Shown piece after piece: positions 1 to 9,084 of a stretch of 64,000 nucleotides of DNA. The translations under genes and the position numbers were made by a program. The stretch is from positions 147,614-211,613 of the forward strand of contig CAUJNA010003242.1 in NCBI GenBank assembly GCA_963377175.1, written 5' to 3'. Below the pieces are notes generated by a model that saw only the letters and a list, made by a program, of their open reading frames with translations, made no database searches and was not told where the DNA came from. This stretch comes from Effrenium voratum. Its lineage: Eukaryota > Sar > Dinophyceae > Suessiales > Symbiodiniaceae. Numbering within the stretch: position 1 is the first letter of the stretch; each line of letters starts with the position of its first letter.

Positions 1-2
1 TC

Positions 3-365
3 AGATTGGTGGCCGTTTATAGGCCCTGCGTACAGGAGGCCGACCCGGCCAGCATACCACGGTTGTGTCCCGAAGCCACTGTAGCGGAAGCGATCCTCCT
101 CGGGTTTCAGGCTAACTTCAACGATCTCGAAGCCAGTTTGAACCGAGACAGAATCAGGTTCGCCAAGGACAGACGGAAGGCACACCCCTCTCTGGTCTTC
201 CAGGACATTTCTAGGCCAAAAGCGAAGCCAGTTGACATCTTCCTTACTCGCACCACTGCTACCGTCAGTGAGGTGGACCATGAGGAAAGTGCCCTGTGCT
301 TGGAAACCGCGGGAAAACTGTGCCACTCGAAGCCCATCAGGCCCGGGGGAAAATTCTGGATGTAA
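3..365 (+). pseudogene. Upstream fragment of the LINE pol reading frame
   Basis: The frame is open from the window edge and stops at 365. Its basic, charged sequence fits the linker ahead of a LINE reverse transcriptase. It overlaps the start of the main frame (from 296) in another frame, so I infer one ancestral ORF broken by a small indel around 300-360. No domain is recognisable in the fragment alone. Confidence 0.5.
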
Positions 366-3300
366 TTCACCTAGACGCAGACAAAATCTGGGTCCAGTCC
401 ACACAGGACCTCCAACCTGGGGACGAACTCGTCCAGGAAACCATGGTCGGCGAACTTGATGAAATGTTTCAAGCCTTTGCCAACGAGTGGCAAACACGAT
501 GGGCCAAGCACGACGCCTGGCCACAGTCCACCTGGGACCATGCCTCCGAACTTGCCTGGGCCAGCTTCCCACCCCAACTACACCCCCTTGATCCTATCAC
601 GGAGGAACAGTGGAGAGCTGAAGTCAGGCGCAAGCCACGCAAAGCAGCCGCAGGTCCGGACGGCGTTCGCCGCGAGGACCTGCTGAACCTGCCATCTGAC
701 ATAGTCCGTGGCATTCTTGCATTGTATCACCAAGCCGAGACCACGGGCAAATGGCCACCGCAACTGGTCACAGGCATTGTCAGTGCACTTGAGAAAACAT
801 CCTCACCGAATAGTGCGGCCTCCTACAGACCAATCACCGTGTTTAGCCTGCTCTATAGGTTATGGGGCAGCATCCGATGTCGCCAGTGCATACGGGCGAT
901 AGCGCCAATCCTTGATACCAATATCTTTGGGAACGTGCCAAAAAAACACGCCGGTGATGTATGGTGGAAGCTGCAGAGCCGCCTTGAATTTGCTTGTGCC
1001 AACGGCCAGGAAGTCGCCGGTCTCGTAGCGGACATCACAAAATGTTTCAACTGCTTGCCACGTACGCCAGTTTTCACCGCAGCCATTGCCGCTGGGCTGG
1101 ACTCCGGAGTCGTTAGAGCCTGGAGCGGAGCCACTTCTGTTATGGCCAGGAGATTCAAAATCCGAAATTCAGTAGGCCCTGCCCTACACGGTACGACAGG
1201 GTACCCCGAGGGATGTGCCCTCTCTTGCTTGGCCATGGTACTTTTGAACCAGGTCCTGGCAACTCACATGCGCCTCAATGCCCCAGGGGTGAATATGTTG
1301 TCGTACGTGGACAACTGGGAAGTCCAGACCCACGAGGCCCGCAATGTCCAGCCCGCATACCGGGTGCTTCAAAGCTTCGCCGACGCCCATGACTTGCATT
1401 TGGACCAGGATAAATCCTATATCTGGGCCAACAATACTCAGGGGAGGAAAATTGTGAAACGCACGGGCTTATCCCTTAAGCTCGCGGCCCGTGACCTTGG
1501 AGGGCATGTGCAGTATAGCAGACAGCCCACCAACGCCACGCTTGTAGAAAGAATCACTAAGCTCAAACCCCTCTGGGCTCAATTACGCCAGTGCTGCAGT
1601 CCATACAAAGTCAAACTCATGGCCATCAAAGCCGCTGCATGGCCTCGAGCTCTGCATGGCATTTCCATTTGTCACCTTGGGCCGGAAAATTACAAACATC
1701 TCCGCACCGGAGCTATGCGCGGACTAGGAGCCAAGAAGCCAGGGGCCAACCCCAAAATCCATCTTGGGGTGTTGGAGGAGCCCAGTCATGACCCGGAGTT
1801 CCATGCTGCCTGGATCACACTGCGGACATACCGAGCACAAGCCGACCCACAAACGCTCGCCACGCTCACACTGGCAGCGGCCGCTGCCACGGGTACCCGC
1901 ACTGGACCCAGCCGGGTATTGGTAGAGAGGTTCGCTGCCTTTCAGTGGGAGGTCGGCCCAGTGGGTGAAGTCGTTGACCAACTTGGTGAATTCTCCTTGC
2001 TACATGATCCAGCGCAGAGCGTTTATATGCGCATGCGACTAGCGTGGAACCGCCAAGCCGGTGCCTCGGTAGAACATCGACCCGGGTTTGCAGGTATGAG
2101 CCAAGTTGACGCCAGCCTCACAAAAACAGTTCTGGGAAAACTTCCTGACACGGACCAGGCCATCCTCAGGCTAGTACTCAACGGCTCCTTCTTTGCGAAG
2201 GACAAGGTGCACAAGTACGATCCGAATCAAACGGAGCAGTGCCCGCTCTGTCAAGAGCCCGACAGCATGCATCATAGGCATTGGGAATGTGCAGCAACCC
2301 AGGCCTCACGCCAGGCCATCCCTGCCGGCATCGGAAGCCTGGAGCTTCTGCATGAATGCACTCGTGAACGGGGTTGGGCCACCATATCCCCGCAGCAAAT
2401 CCGGTGGATGAAAAGGTTGCTTGAGCCAGTCACTTTCGAATACCGTGCTCCGCATAGTGAATCTGGCGCCCCCTTGAACCTTTTCACGGACGGCTCGGCG
2501 CAATCGCCGCAGGACCCGGTACTCAGGTACGCTGCCTGGGCAGTCACCGCAGTTCACGAGCACGACATTTGGGAAAACCACATCGTCACTCAAGGACCCT
2601 TGCCAGGACTCCTCCAAACCGTGCCTCGAGCAGAGACGTATGCAGTTAAGCAGGCCCTGGAAGTGGCCATACGGGCACACAGACCGGTTCAAATCTGGTC
2701 TGACTGCCTGGGCGTCGTCCGCAAAATGCAGGCCATTTTGGCCGGCAGCGAGCCCAGTTGGGCCAACGCAAGAGACGGTGACCTGTGGGCCGACATAGCC
2801 GCCTCCGCCCAGAAGCTAGGACTTGCTAGGATAAAAATTACAAAAGTTGCGGCACACACCAGTGAAAATGACCATACCTCACCGCTCGAGGAATGGGCAG
2901 CCTATCACAACGCCTGCGCTGACAAAGCAGCAGTTCAGGCCAATGCCAATCGGGACCAGGCCTTTCACCTTGCCCGTAGTGCATGTGCCGGAGCCAGGCA
3001 ACACCAGCGCTTGGTTATTGCTGAGCTGCACGCTCACTTTGTCAGAGTTGCCATGAAGTTTCTCCAAATCCAGCCGGGTCAACAAGCCCCAGGGCCGCCC
3101 AGGTTGGCCCAACCAGTTGTTGCTTTCGTAGTGCCGGGTAACCCGCTGCCGACGCCGCACCGGGCGTATGGTAGACTCGGCCAGAGGGTAATTGATACAA
3201 TGACACTTTGGTGGAAACATTGCTTGAAGGATGGGCCCATTAGATGGGTATCTTACATGCAGCTTCTCGTTGCCTACCAGCAGGCCACCGGGTTCCAAGG

Positions 3301-3676
3301 CCCGGTACGTGATGGCAAACTGTGGCATGAGCCCAATCTCCAAGGCACCACCCTGGTGCCACGCACGCTGCGTCAACGAACTAAGTGGTTCAAAGCAGCC
3401 CTCAACGCCCTTTGGGACGAGCAAGGAATCTCCTACACGGTTGCCTTTGCCCGGCCAGAAAGTGAAACTCTCTGTGCCTGGCTCCAGTGTGTCAGCGTTC
3501 CTTGGCCTCAGAACAGGCATGAGGCGGTCGAGATTTGGCTTGGGCAGCACCTCCCACATGTGCTGCGCCGCACAACGCAAGGGGCCGGCTATTTGCCACC
3601 AGCTGGCCCAGTGGCTTTGCTCAGAATTCAGACCCTACCGTCGAGCTCCCTGCTCCGGTGGATGAGAAGAACGTAG
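296..3676 (+). CDS. LINE reverse transcriptase / RNase H polyprotein
   Basis: This 1126-residue frame copies retrotransposon RNA into DNA. RT landmarks in order: SYRPI near residue 175, motif A ADITKCF near 245, motif B YPEGCALS near 303, and motif C SYVDN near 337. A Cys/His cluster (CPLC...HHRHWEC) lies near 649-665. RNase H follows from about 730 with the acidic residues of TDGS, RAET, WSDC and the HTS...CADKA end. Motif C reads YVDN, whereas most LINEs have (F/Y)xDD; this may be lineage-specific or inactivating. The first ATG at 296 is unlikely to be the true start because homologous sequence continues upstream in another frame. Confidence 0.85.
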   Translation: MLGNRGKTVPLEAHQARGKILDVIHLDADKIWVQSTQDLQPGDELVQETMVGELDEMFQAFANEWQTRWAKHDAWPQSTWDHASELAWASFPPQLHPLDPITEEQWRAEVRRKPRKAAAGPDGVRREDLLNLPSDIVRGILALYHQAETTGKWPPQLVTGIVSALEKTSSPNSAASYRPITVFSLLYRLWGSIRCRQCIRAIAPILDTNIFGNVPKKHAGDVWWKLQSRLEFACANGQEVAGLVADITKCFNCLPRTPVFTAAIAAGLDSGVVRAWSGATSVMARRFKIRNSVGPALHGTTGYPEGCALSCLAMVLLNQVLATHMRLNAPGVNMLSYVDNWEVQTHEARNVQPAYRVLQSFADAHDLHLDQDKSYIWANNTQGRKIVKRTGLSLKLAARDLGGHVQYSRQPTNATLVERITKLKPLWAQLRQCCSPYKVKLMAIKAAAWPRALHGISICHLGPENYKHLRTGAMRGLGAKKPGANPKIHLGVLEEPSHDPEFHAAWITLRTYRAQADPQTLATLTLAAAAATGTRTGPSRVLVERFAAFQWEVGPVGEVVDQLGEFSLLHDPAQSVYMRMRLAWNRQAGASVEHRPGFAGMSQVDASLTKTVLGKLPDTDQAILRLVLNGSFFAKDKVHKYDPNQTEQCPLCQEPDSMHHRHWECAATQASRQAIPAGIGSLELLHECTRERGWATISPQQIRWMKRLLEPVTFEYRAPHSESGAPLNLFTDGSAQSPQDPVLRYAAWAVTAVHEHDIWENHIVTQGPLPGLLQTVPRAETYAVKQALEVAIRAHRPVQIWSDCLGVVRKMQAILAGSEPSWANARDGDLWADIAASAQKLGLARIKITKVAAHTSENDHTSPLEEWAAYHNACADKAAVQANANRDQAFHLARSACAGARQHQRLVIAELHAHFVRVAMKFLQIQPGQQAPGPPRLAQPVVAFVVPGNPLPTPHRAYGRLGQRVIDTMTLWWKHCLKDGPIRWVSYMQLLVAYQQATGFQGPVRDGKLWHEPNLQGTTLVPRTLRQRTKWFKAALNALWDEQGISYTVAFARPESETLCAWLQCVSVPWPQNRHEAVEIWLGQHLPHVLRRTTQGAGYLPPAGPVALLRIQTLPSSSLLRWMRRT

Positions 3677-5442
3677 ATCGTGACTCAAAGAGTCGTCAGC
3701 CGGCCGCGTGCAATAGCACCACGCCGGGATGAGCCCGGGAGAAAGTGAGAAAGAGGTTTTCTTTTGATCGTTTAGGTTCTTGGGCTCGTCTATGGCAGAG
3801 GATCCAGCCAAATGACCGGCTTTTTGATGGTCTGGCGGATTTCATCCCAAAAGCCCGGCTCAAAGGCCGGAAACCCATAGTTGAAGATCTCAGATTCAGG
3901 TAACTGACAGGATGAAACAGCACAAGTGGCCAAGGAAGGAGGATTTGAAGAGCACCAAGGATGCGGTTCGCTTTTTCGAGCAGGCCAGGAGTCTCGAGGG
4001 CTGTGAGATCTTTGGGCTCGGGAGTGACTTTGATGGTCGAAGGCACGCAAGCGCAAGTCATGGTGAATCAAAGTTTGCCAAATGAATTCCTTCCACTGCG
4101 CCCTGCCAAATGGTTGGCTTCAACTTGAGGTTTGTTTGGCGTTTGCTTTTCAGCAGCAGCGTTTTTTCATACTGCCGCTCGGAGCGGGCTGTTTGCCGCA
4201 CGTCGGTGGGCCTTGCAGGCCAAGAACTCCCGCGATGCAGGGGACCTCCGCACGGTGCGCCGGGCCGGTTTGGGGGGAACAAGGTTCCCAATGCTTCCCT
4301 GTGCTGCTTATGTTCCCTTTTTGGCTGCCAGTTCAAAATGAGCTTCCTGCTGCGGGGCGGAGCCCTGAAAGGCTGCAAACGTGTCCGATCCTATGGGGCT
4401 TGCTTCTTGAGGCTCCACCCTTTTCACCTGAGTGTAGGGGGCCATGCAGAAGGAAAGCAAAGGTTATGTCGGTGCCTCGGTTTTGACTGGAACATGTCCC
4501 CCGGAGGAGAATGCTTGGCCCGGGCCTGGCCCAAAAAGTTCAAAAAAAAAAGCAAGCCTCCCATCCTAGCCGCGGAGGGGCATTTTGCTGGGACCCCAGA
4601 GGGTAGGCTCCAACGGAAGGGTATCCATCCCCGCTGGGATGGATCTGGTGCTGTCCCTTGGAAGGGGGGATCTCAGATGAAATGTGGGAACCCTGGCGCA
4701 ACAGCGGGAAGTCGAGTTTTCACTCCAGCTTGAACAGAATCGTCACCCACCATTTGCAGGCGGTGCAAAAGCTCCGAAAGGCCGGGCCGGGTCAACTGGG
4801 CTCGCCTGCAAACGCGGGTCCCAGCTTTTCCAGTCTCTCCGTTCTCTTCAATCCTGGGTGATGGTTACGTCGGTTCCCCTACTATTTGTTTCTCCCAATT
4901 TCTGTCAGATCCCCTGGGTCACACGGGGAGTCTGCGTTTCAAACCACGCCGGATGGCTGGAGATCCGAGAGATCCGCAGGCCCGGGTGGCCATTGGCAAG
5001 GCGCGGCCGGTGGAGTCAGGTGTACGTGGACGTGCCTTTTTTGGGAAGCCCAAGTTGCGGTTTTCCTTGTGGGTTCCTCCAACCAAATGCTCTTAGGCTT
5101 CCGCCGCGGAGACATCTTGCCTGAAAAGGCATCTTTGAAACATCCAACCTGCAAGCAGCTCGGCGAGTGGAACGTGCGCCAAGTCTCTACTTTTTGAGTG
5201 TGCCTTGCCAGGCGATGGGGAAGGGCACCAAAGACTATGCCCGAGTTTGCCTCTCAGCTTTCGGCAGAGCCTCGCATTTCAGCCAGGGATCCCGATATAT
5301 CCCGATAAGCTGCAATCGGATGAGTGGTCCAAAAATGGTCCCGTTGAAGCTTCCTTCGCCCCCCAAAAACGCCATAGTGGTTGGCCAAAGGCGGTAGACG
5401 ACAACTCCAGGGACTCAAACGGTGGAGGAGAACTTGCAGGGA
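3677..5442. other. Host intergenic DNA, no supported gene
   Basis: GC-rich DNA between the LINE and the integrated element. Open frames here (for example 4110-4733) show no domain, no codon-periodic conservation signal and no exon-like AG|G-bounded segment that matches a known family. I see nothing further to annotate. Confidence 0.5.
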
Positions 5443-5447
5443 TTGTG
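5443..5447 (+). repeat. Left target-site duplication TTGTG
   Basis: TTGTG abuts the first base of the left inverted repeat and is repeated at 26081-26085 immediately outside the right inverted repeat. Five to six bp duplications are what retroviral-type (rve) integrases of Polintons leave. Confidence 0.8.
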
Positions 5448-6010
5448 AGTTAGGGTGGGCCTTGCCCATCTTTTTGTGGTATCCTAGCGTAGCCCCCCCC
5501 CTACGCAAGAACAGCATTTTTCAACCATTTTTTCACTATTCAAATCGTCATCCTTATTCATTTTGCATATTTCCACTCAAAACATTTCATAACAGTCTCA
5601 ACCTCAAAATCCATCAAACAAGTCACATTTTCTCATTTTCTTTTCCATCATTCTTGTCATTGTTAGGATGCTTGAGTGGAAATAGGAGTATAGGGTGGTT
5701 CATATGATATGGTTATTGATGGTAGGATGCATGGGCAAGGTTAAGCTCATTCATAAAAAAAAATCAAAAATAATATTGTTCAAAAAAGTAATATTTTCAA
5801 AAAATAATATTTTCAAAACTATAATATCGTCAAAAATAATAATAATTCAAAAACTAAAGTTTAAAAAAAATAATAATCAAAAAATAATATTTTCAAAAAA
5901 AAGGTATTTTTTCAAAACATAAATTTTCAAAAATATTATTCCAAAAAATATGATAAATTATCTTACAGTATTTTATCATAAATTTTGTAGAAATATTATG
6001 GGCAAGGTTA
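5448..6010 (+). repeat. Left terminal inverted repeat
   Basis: It begins AGTTAGGGTGGG and matches the reverse complement of 25552-26080. The outer ~300 bp are nearly identical (about ten differences by eye, mostly in a C-tract and short indels). The inner part is poly-A/T rich and more indel-diverged. GGGCAAGGTTA occurs at 5732 and again at the inner edge (from about 6000), and its near complement CCTTGCCCA lies near the tip (5461-5469), so the repeat has internal sub-repeats. Confidence 0.92.
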
Positions 6011-6204
6011 TGTTCATTCATTAAAAAAGAAACACAAAAACAAATTTTATAGAGTATAACTATGGTATAGTGAAAGGTTATAAAGTTTTACAATGTTAAT
6101 TTATATTATAATAACATAATATAAATAAACTGTCGCCCCAAAAAAGGGGGAACCCCCACCTAATTTCAAGAAAAAAACATGCTGATTTGTCGTTGGATTA
6201 TTAT
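6011..6204. other. Sub-terminal AT-rich spacer with a GC-rich hairpin
   Basis: No ORF. A GC-rich palindromic patch at about 6134-6160 (CCCCAAAAAAGGGG followed by GAACCCCC) stands out from very AT-rich surroundings. CCACCTAATTT at 6156-6166 recurs inverted as AAATTAGGTGG at 19277-19287, beside the other GC-rich repeat island. It could be a terminator for the flanking minus-strand gene or a replication/packaging signal. Confidence 0.45.
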
Positions 6205-6477
6205 CTATGAATAAACCCCCGTATCTTCATCATAGTCAATTTGATAAAATGTCATAGTTGAAGCCTTCGGTTCTTTAATTTCTTTGTTATTAAGTTTGTT
6301 TAAATAAATATTTCTTTTATTTTTATATTCACCATTGGTTCTATCTACTTCTTTACTTTGATAACTGTTTGTTAAAGGTTTCTTCTTTTCCATTTCTTGC
6401 AAGATTTCTAAAATATTCTTATTCTGTTCTAAAACCTTGTTCAGTTTTTTAACCATCTTTTCTAATCCTTCATCCAT
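6205..6477 (-). CDS. Hypothetical coiled-coil protein (PLV)
   Basis: A 90-residue, Lys/Glu/Asn-rich protein starting MDEGLEKMVKKLNK. Residues 1-35 have regular Leu/Ile/Met spacing suggesting a coiled coil; the rest is polar and probably disordered. It ends close to the left inverted repeat. A TATTTAAAGA box upstream (6547-6570, minus direction) groups it with the putative non-structural genes. I do not recognise the family. Confidence 0.6.
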   Translation of the reverse strand: MDEGLEKMVKKLNKVLEQNKNILEILQEMEKKKPLTNSYQSKEVDRTNGEYKNKRNIYLNKLNNKEIKEPKASTMTFYQIDYDEDTGVYS

Positions 6478-6546
6478 GTAAATATATATATATATTATAT
6501 TATAAAATAAAACTTTTAAAACTAAATGTTTAAATTATGTTAAATC

Positions 6547-6570
6547 TACTCTTTAAATACTAATTTTTCA
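6547..6570 (-). promoter_or_regulatory. Non-structural-class promoter box
   Basis: Read on the minus strand it contains AGTATTTAAAGAGTA, matching the box before the genes at 18840, 20831 and 24996. It lies about 70-90 nt upstream of the ATG at 6477 and partly overlaps the duplicated 54-bp tail. Confidence 0.5.
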
Positions 6571-6618
6571 TCATTTGTTTAATAGTTTCCTGAGTTTCCT
6601 TATCACCATTATCGGATG
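6565..6618 (-). repeat. Duplicated 54-bp gene tail, copy 1
   Basis: Nearly the same as 7216-7269 (about nine mismatches, no gaps). On the minus strand it encodes SSDNGDKETQETIKQMMK, the equivalent of the C-terminus of the protein at 7208-7570. It sits just after the stop of the GIY-YIG gene, in the -1 frame relative to it. Confidence 0.75.
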
Positions 6619-6621
6619 AGT

Positions 6622-7182
6622 TTATATTTTGTTGTTCTTTCTGTTTGTGGTATTTTTCCCTGCTTTTCCTGTTGATTTCTTCTCTATGTTCTTCTTTATA
6701 TATTCTTGCTCTTTCTTTATATTTTCAGCATTTCTTAAATATTCAAGTCTTTTTCCCGCCTTTATCTGTTCTTGGTGTTTTTCACGGTACGCTTTGTTAT
6801 CCCTTGCCTTTTGTTGCTTGAAATATTCGGGGTTGTCCTGTTTAAACTCTTGTTCAGTTCTTCCCGGCACTTTAATGTTTAGTGTTGGTTTCCACTCTCG
6901 TATTATTTCGCCTTCTCTTTTTTGTAACCTACTTTTGTTCTCACAGGGGCATTCTTCAATTAATTCAATGTAGCAGTTTTCATATCCGTGTTTTATCATA
7001 AATGGATAGATTAATGTATTTTGTCGGTTTTGTTTCTTCATATCACCTCTATGCTGTGCCATTCTTTGACTTAAACTTTGACAGGTGCTTCCAATGTAAT
7101 AATCTTCGGTTATATTATTTCTAATACAATATATTTTACCGTTTTGATAATTTTTAGTATTTTTCACTTTGACACTATCCAT
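6622..7182 (-). CDS. GIY-YIG homing-type endonuclease (PLV)
   Basis: A 186-residue DNA nuclease. The N-terminal GIY-YIG fold is visible as GKIYCIRN (about residues 15-22) and DYYIGST (about 27-33), with an Arg/His helix (QRMAQHRG) and a catalytic-type Glu (QKREGEII). From about residue 105 the protein becomes a Lys/Glu/Gln-rich helical tail, common in algal-virus GIY-YIG proteins. The gene is framed by two copies of a 54-bp sequence derived from the end of the neighbouring gene, which suggests insertion or duplication at that point. A shift to the -1 frame at its end would add that tail. Confidence 0.88.
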   Translation of the reverse strand: MDSVKVKNTKNYQNGKIYCIRNNITEDYYIGSTCQSLSQRMAQHRGDMKKQNRQNTLIYPFMIKHGYENCYIELIEECPCENKSRLQKREGEIIREWKPTLNIKVPGRTEQEFKQDNPEYFKQQKARDNKAYREKHQEQIKAGKRLEYLRNAENIKKEQEYIKKNIEKKSTGKAGKNTTNRKNNKI

Positions 7183-7207
7183 ATTGTTATAGATTGTTTT
7201 TTATTGT

Positions 7208-7570
7208 TTAAGTAGTTTTCATTATTTGTTTAACAGTTTCCTGTGTTTCGTTTTCTCCATTATCGGATGGAGTAGCGTTCCGACCCCATTTAGATGTAAT
7301 ATTATGAACATCTGTTTCTAAGTTGATACTGTCTTTAGTTTTATCAATATTCATTTTCTTATCATTCTTACTTAGTTTGAAACTTGTCGGAATACACGAG
7401 CATTTACAATTTCCTTTCTTTTGTATTTCTAATTCATTCTTCATTTCTAACATCTTTTTACACATCGGACAAGCAAACTCAATAACTGATGTTTCTTTAA
7501 CAACTTCTTCTTTTTCTTCATCAGTTGAAGAAACAACTGGTTCAGTCTTATTCTTTTTCTTTCTTCCCAT
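7208..7570 (-). CDS. Small zinc-binding-like protein (PLV)
   Basis: A 120-residue protein with a basic N-terminus (MGRKKKNK) and a Cys cluster, CPMC near residue 34 and CKCSC near 54, that could bind one zinc ion. The C-terminal 18 codons (SDNGENETQETVKQIMK) are duplicated downstream of the GIY-YIG gene. The stop lies 26 nt before the start of the GIY-YIG gene on the same strand, so the two may be co-transcribed. Family unknown. Confidence 0.6.
   Translation of the reverse strand: MGRKKKNKTEPVVSSTDEEKEEVVKETSVIEFACPMCKKMLEMKNELEIQKKGNCKCSCIPTSFKLSKNDKKMNIDKTKDSINLETDVHNITSKWGRNATPSDNGENETQETVKQIMKTT
7216..7269 (-). repeat. Duplicated 54-bp gene tail, copy 2 (within the zinc-binding-like gene)
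   Basis: This is the in-frame copy, forming the C-terminus of the 7208-7570 protein; the partner is 6565-6618. Confidence 0.75.
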
Positions 7571-7787
7571 TTATATTAATATTTACATTTTTATTTTGAT
7601 ATATTGTATCACACACTTAATTAATTCTAAAACAAAATAACATATTTTTTTAAATCTATTATCAGTTATAACAACTTGTTCTATATTCTCTACTTCATCT
7701 ATTATATTGATATAATCTGAATAGCTTCTATTCATATAAAATAATCAATATAAAATATTTTCTAAATAACTTTAATATTATTTTATT
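7571..7787. promoter_or_regulatory. Divergent intergenic region
   Basis: AT-rich spacer between a minus-strand gene and the plus-strand ATPase. TCTA at 7761-7764 lies 23 nt before the ATPase ATG, matching boxes before the other morphogenesis genes. No TCTA faces the minus-strand gene. Confidence 0.45.
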
Positions 7788-8552
7788 ATGTCAGATGTTC
7801 CAATAATAAAGCCAATAAACAAAACTGAATATGAATTCAAACAATCTAAATATGAGCACGTGCCAAAATTACCATTTAGAAGTATTATAGTTGCGAGTTC
7901 GACGGGAGGCAAAACAGTTTTAGTTCAGAATCTTATTTTAAATGTTTATAGAAATTCATTTGCAAGAATATTTATATTTTCACCCAGCGTTTATAATGAC
8001 CCAACTTTTACAGAAGTAAAGAAATATATTAGGGATGAACTACATGTAGATGATGAAAAAGAGCAAATATATTTTGATAATTATAATCCAAGTGATTTAG
8101 AAAATGTAATTGAAAGACAGAAGAAAATAATTAATTATATGAAATCTGAAAAGATAAAGAAATTGCATTCAATATTAATCGTTATAGACGATCATGCCGA
8201 CGATCCTAAATTTGTTAGATATAGTAAATTATTACATGGATTATTTACAAGAGGTAGGCACGATGCAGTAAGCGTAATTTGTTCAACACAAAAATACAAT
8301 GTTTTGGCGCCTATCATTCGTTTAAATGCCAGTTCATTATATATTTTTAGGTTGAAAAATGCCAGTGAATTAATGAGTTTTATTGAAGAAAATAGCGCCA
8401 TTGTTGACAAACAGCAATTATTAGATATGTATCATCAAGCAGTGAATGACGCACCTTATAGTTTCTTCTACGTGAATATGAATGCTAAGAATGTGAATGA
8501 CATGTTTTTTCTCCGTTTTGAACAGGCATTTCAAATTACAAATGATGAATAA
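7788..8552 (+). CDS. A32-like genome-packaging ATPase (FtsK/HerA superfamily)
   Basis: A 254-residue motor expected to pump viral DNA into preformed capsids. The P-loop ASSTGGKT is at residues 36-43 and the Walker B strand with acidic residues, ILIVIDDHADD, is near 128-138. STQKYN follows about 30 residues later, as the sensor/Gln region of this family. Length fits PLV and virophage packaging ATPases (about 200-270 aa). It opens the capsid-gene region and carries a TCTA box upstream. Appears intact. Confidence 0.92.
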   Translation: MSDVPIIKPINKTEYEFKQSKYEHVPKLPFRSIIVASSTGGKTVLVQNLILNVYRNSFARIFIFSPSVYNDPTFTEVKKYIRDELHVDDEKEQIYFDNYNPSDLENVIERQKKIINYMKSEKIKKLHSILIVIDDHADDPKFVRYSKLLHGLFTRGRHDAVSVICSTQKYNVLAPIIRLNASSLYIFRLKNASELMSFIEENSAIVDKQQLLDMYHQAVNDAPYSFFYVNMNAKNVNDMFFLRFEQAFQITNDE

Positions 8553-8582
8553 AGATATTCTAATTTAATATAATATAATAAT

Positions 8583-8816
8583 ATGCTAATGAAACTATGT
8601 AGATGTGGTGGATTTTATCGTAGAGGCAATTACAATTTTCATACTAATTCTTGGATACATAAACTTTATAAAGTGTTAAAAAGACGACCAACAGACGAGG
8701 AATTATTAAGATTTCAAAATAATTTTGTTGATGAAGAAGATTTAATAGATGATATGTGTAGCAACGCCTCAACAAAATTACCCGAAAGTGAAATGACAGA
8801 TTATGATAGTAATTAA
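8583..8816 (+). CDS. Hypothetical protein (PLV)
   Basis: A 77-residue protein starting MLMKLCRCGGFYRRG, with a basic N-terminal half and an acidic C-terminal half (FVDEEDLIDD). It follows the ATPase by 30 nt on the same strand and has its own TCTA at 8559-8562, 20 nt before the ATG. Family unknown; context suggests a morphogenesis role. Confidence 0.6.
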   Translation: MLMKLCRCGGFYRRGNYNFHTNSWIHKLYKVLKRRPTDEELLRFQNNFVDEEDLIDDMCSNASTKLPESEMTDYDSN

Positions 8817-8845
8817 TAATATTAATGTATGTTAATATTATCAAT

Positions 8846-9073
8846 TTAGAATAAAGAATAGCTACATAAATTTAAGGCAGGAAATTTATAATATGTTTTA
8901 TCTTTTTTACATTCATTAACTTTTTCTAATTTATTTATTATTGCTTTCAATGAATTTATTTGTAGAATATCAATTCTTGACATTTCACTTATCGTATTTA
9001 CATCTATATCTTTTATTACTTTAATAGCCTCTTCATCATCAATTTCTACTGGTTTTGATTTACTTGAACCCAT
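8846..9073 (-). CDS. Putative N-myristoylated small protein (PLV)
   Basis: 75 residues beginning MGSSKSK. Gly2 followed by Ser at positions 3-4 and Lys at 5 and 7 is a good match to the eukaryotic N-myristoylation consensus with a basic patch. The middle (about 15-50) is helical, and there is no transmembrane segment. A lipid-anchored protein would suit membrane association during assembly or egress. TCTA on the minus strand at 9090-9093 lies 16 nt before the ATG, overlapping the end of the upstream gene. Confidence 0.65.
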   Translation of the reverse strand: MGSSKSKPVEIDDEEAIKVIKDIDVNTISEMSRIDILQINSLKAIINKLEKVNECKKDKTYYKFPALNLCSYSLF

Positions 9074-9084
9074 TATATATAATA

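Larger units (their letters stand above)
1..3676 (+). mobile_element. Non-LTR (LINE-type) retrotransposon, 5'-truncated by the window edge
   Basis: GC-rich coding DNA reads as the pol protein of a LINE-like element: reverse transcriptase, a Cys/His cluster, then RNase H. The 5' part with an endonuclease would lie outside the window. A frameshift near 300-360 separates an upstream fragment from the main reading frame, so the copy is probably dead. No poly(A) tail or target duplication was located after 3676, so the 3' boundary is unknown. Confidence 0.85.

Noticed and set aside
2879..3580. 233-codon minus-strand frame
   Set aside because: Antisense shadow of the LINE RNase H region, which has clear motifs on the plus strand.
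4110..4733. 207-codon host reading frame
   Set aside because: No family resemblance, no AG|G exon borders, and composition like the surrounding non-coding DNA.
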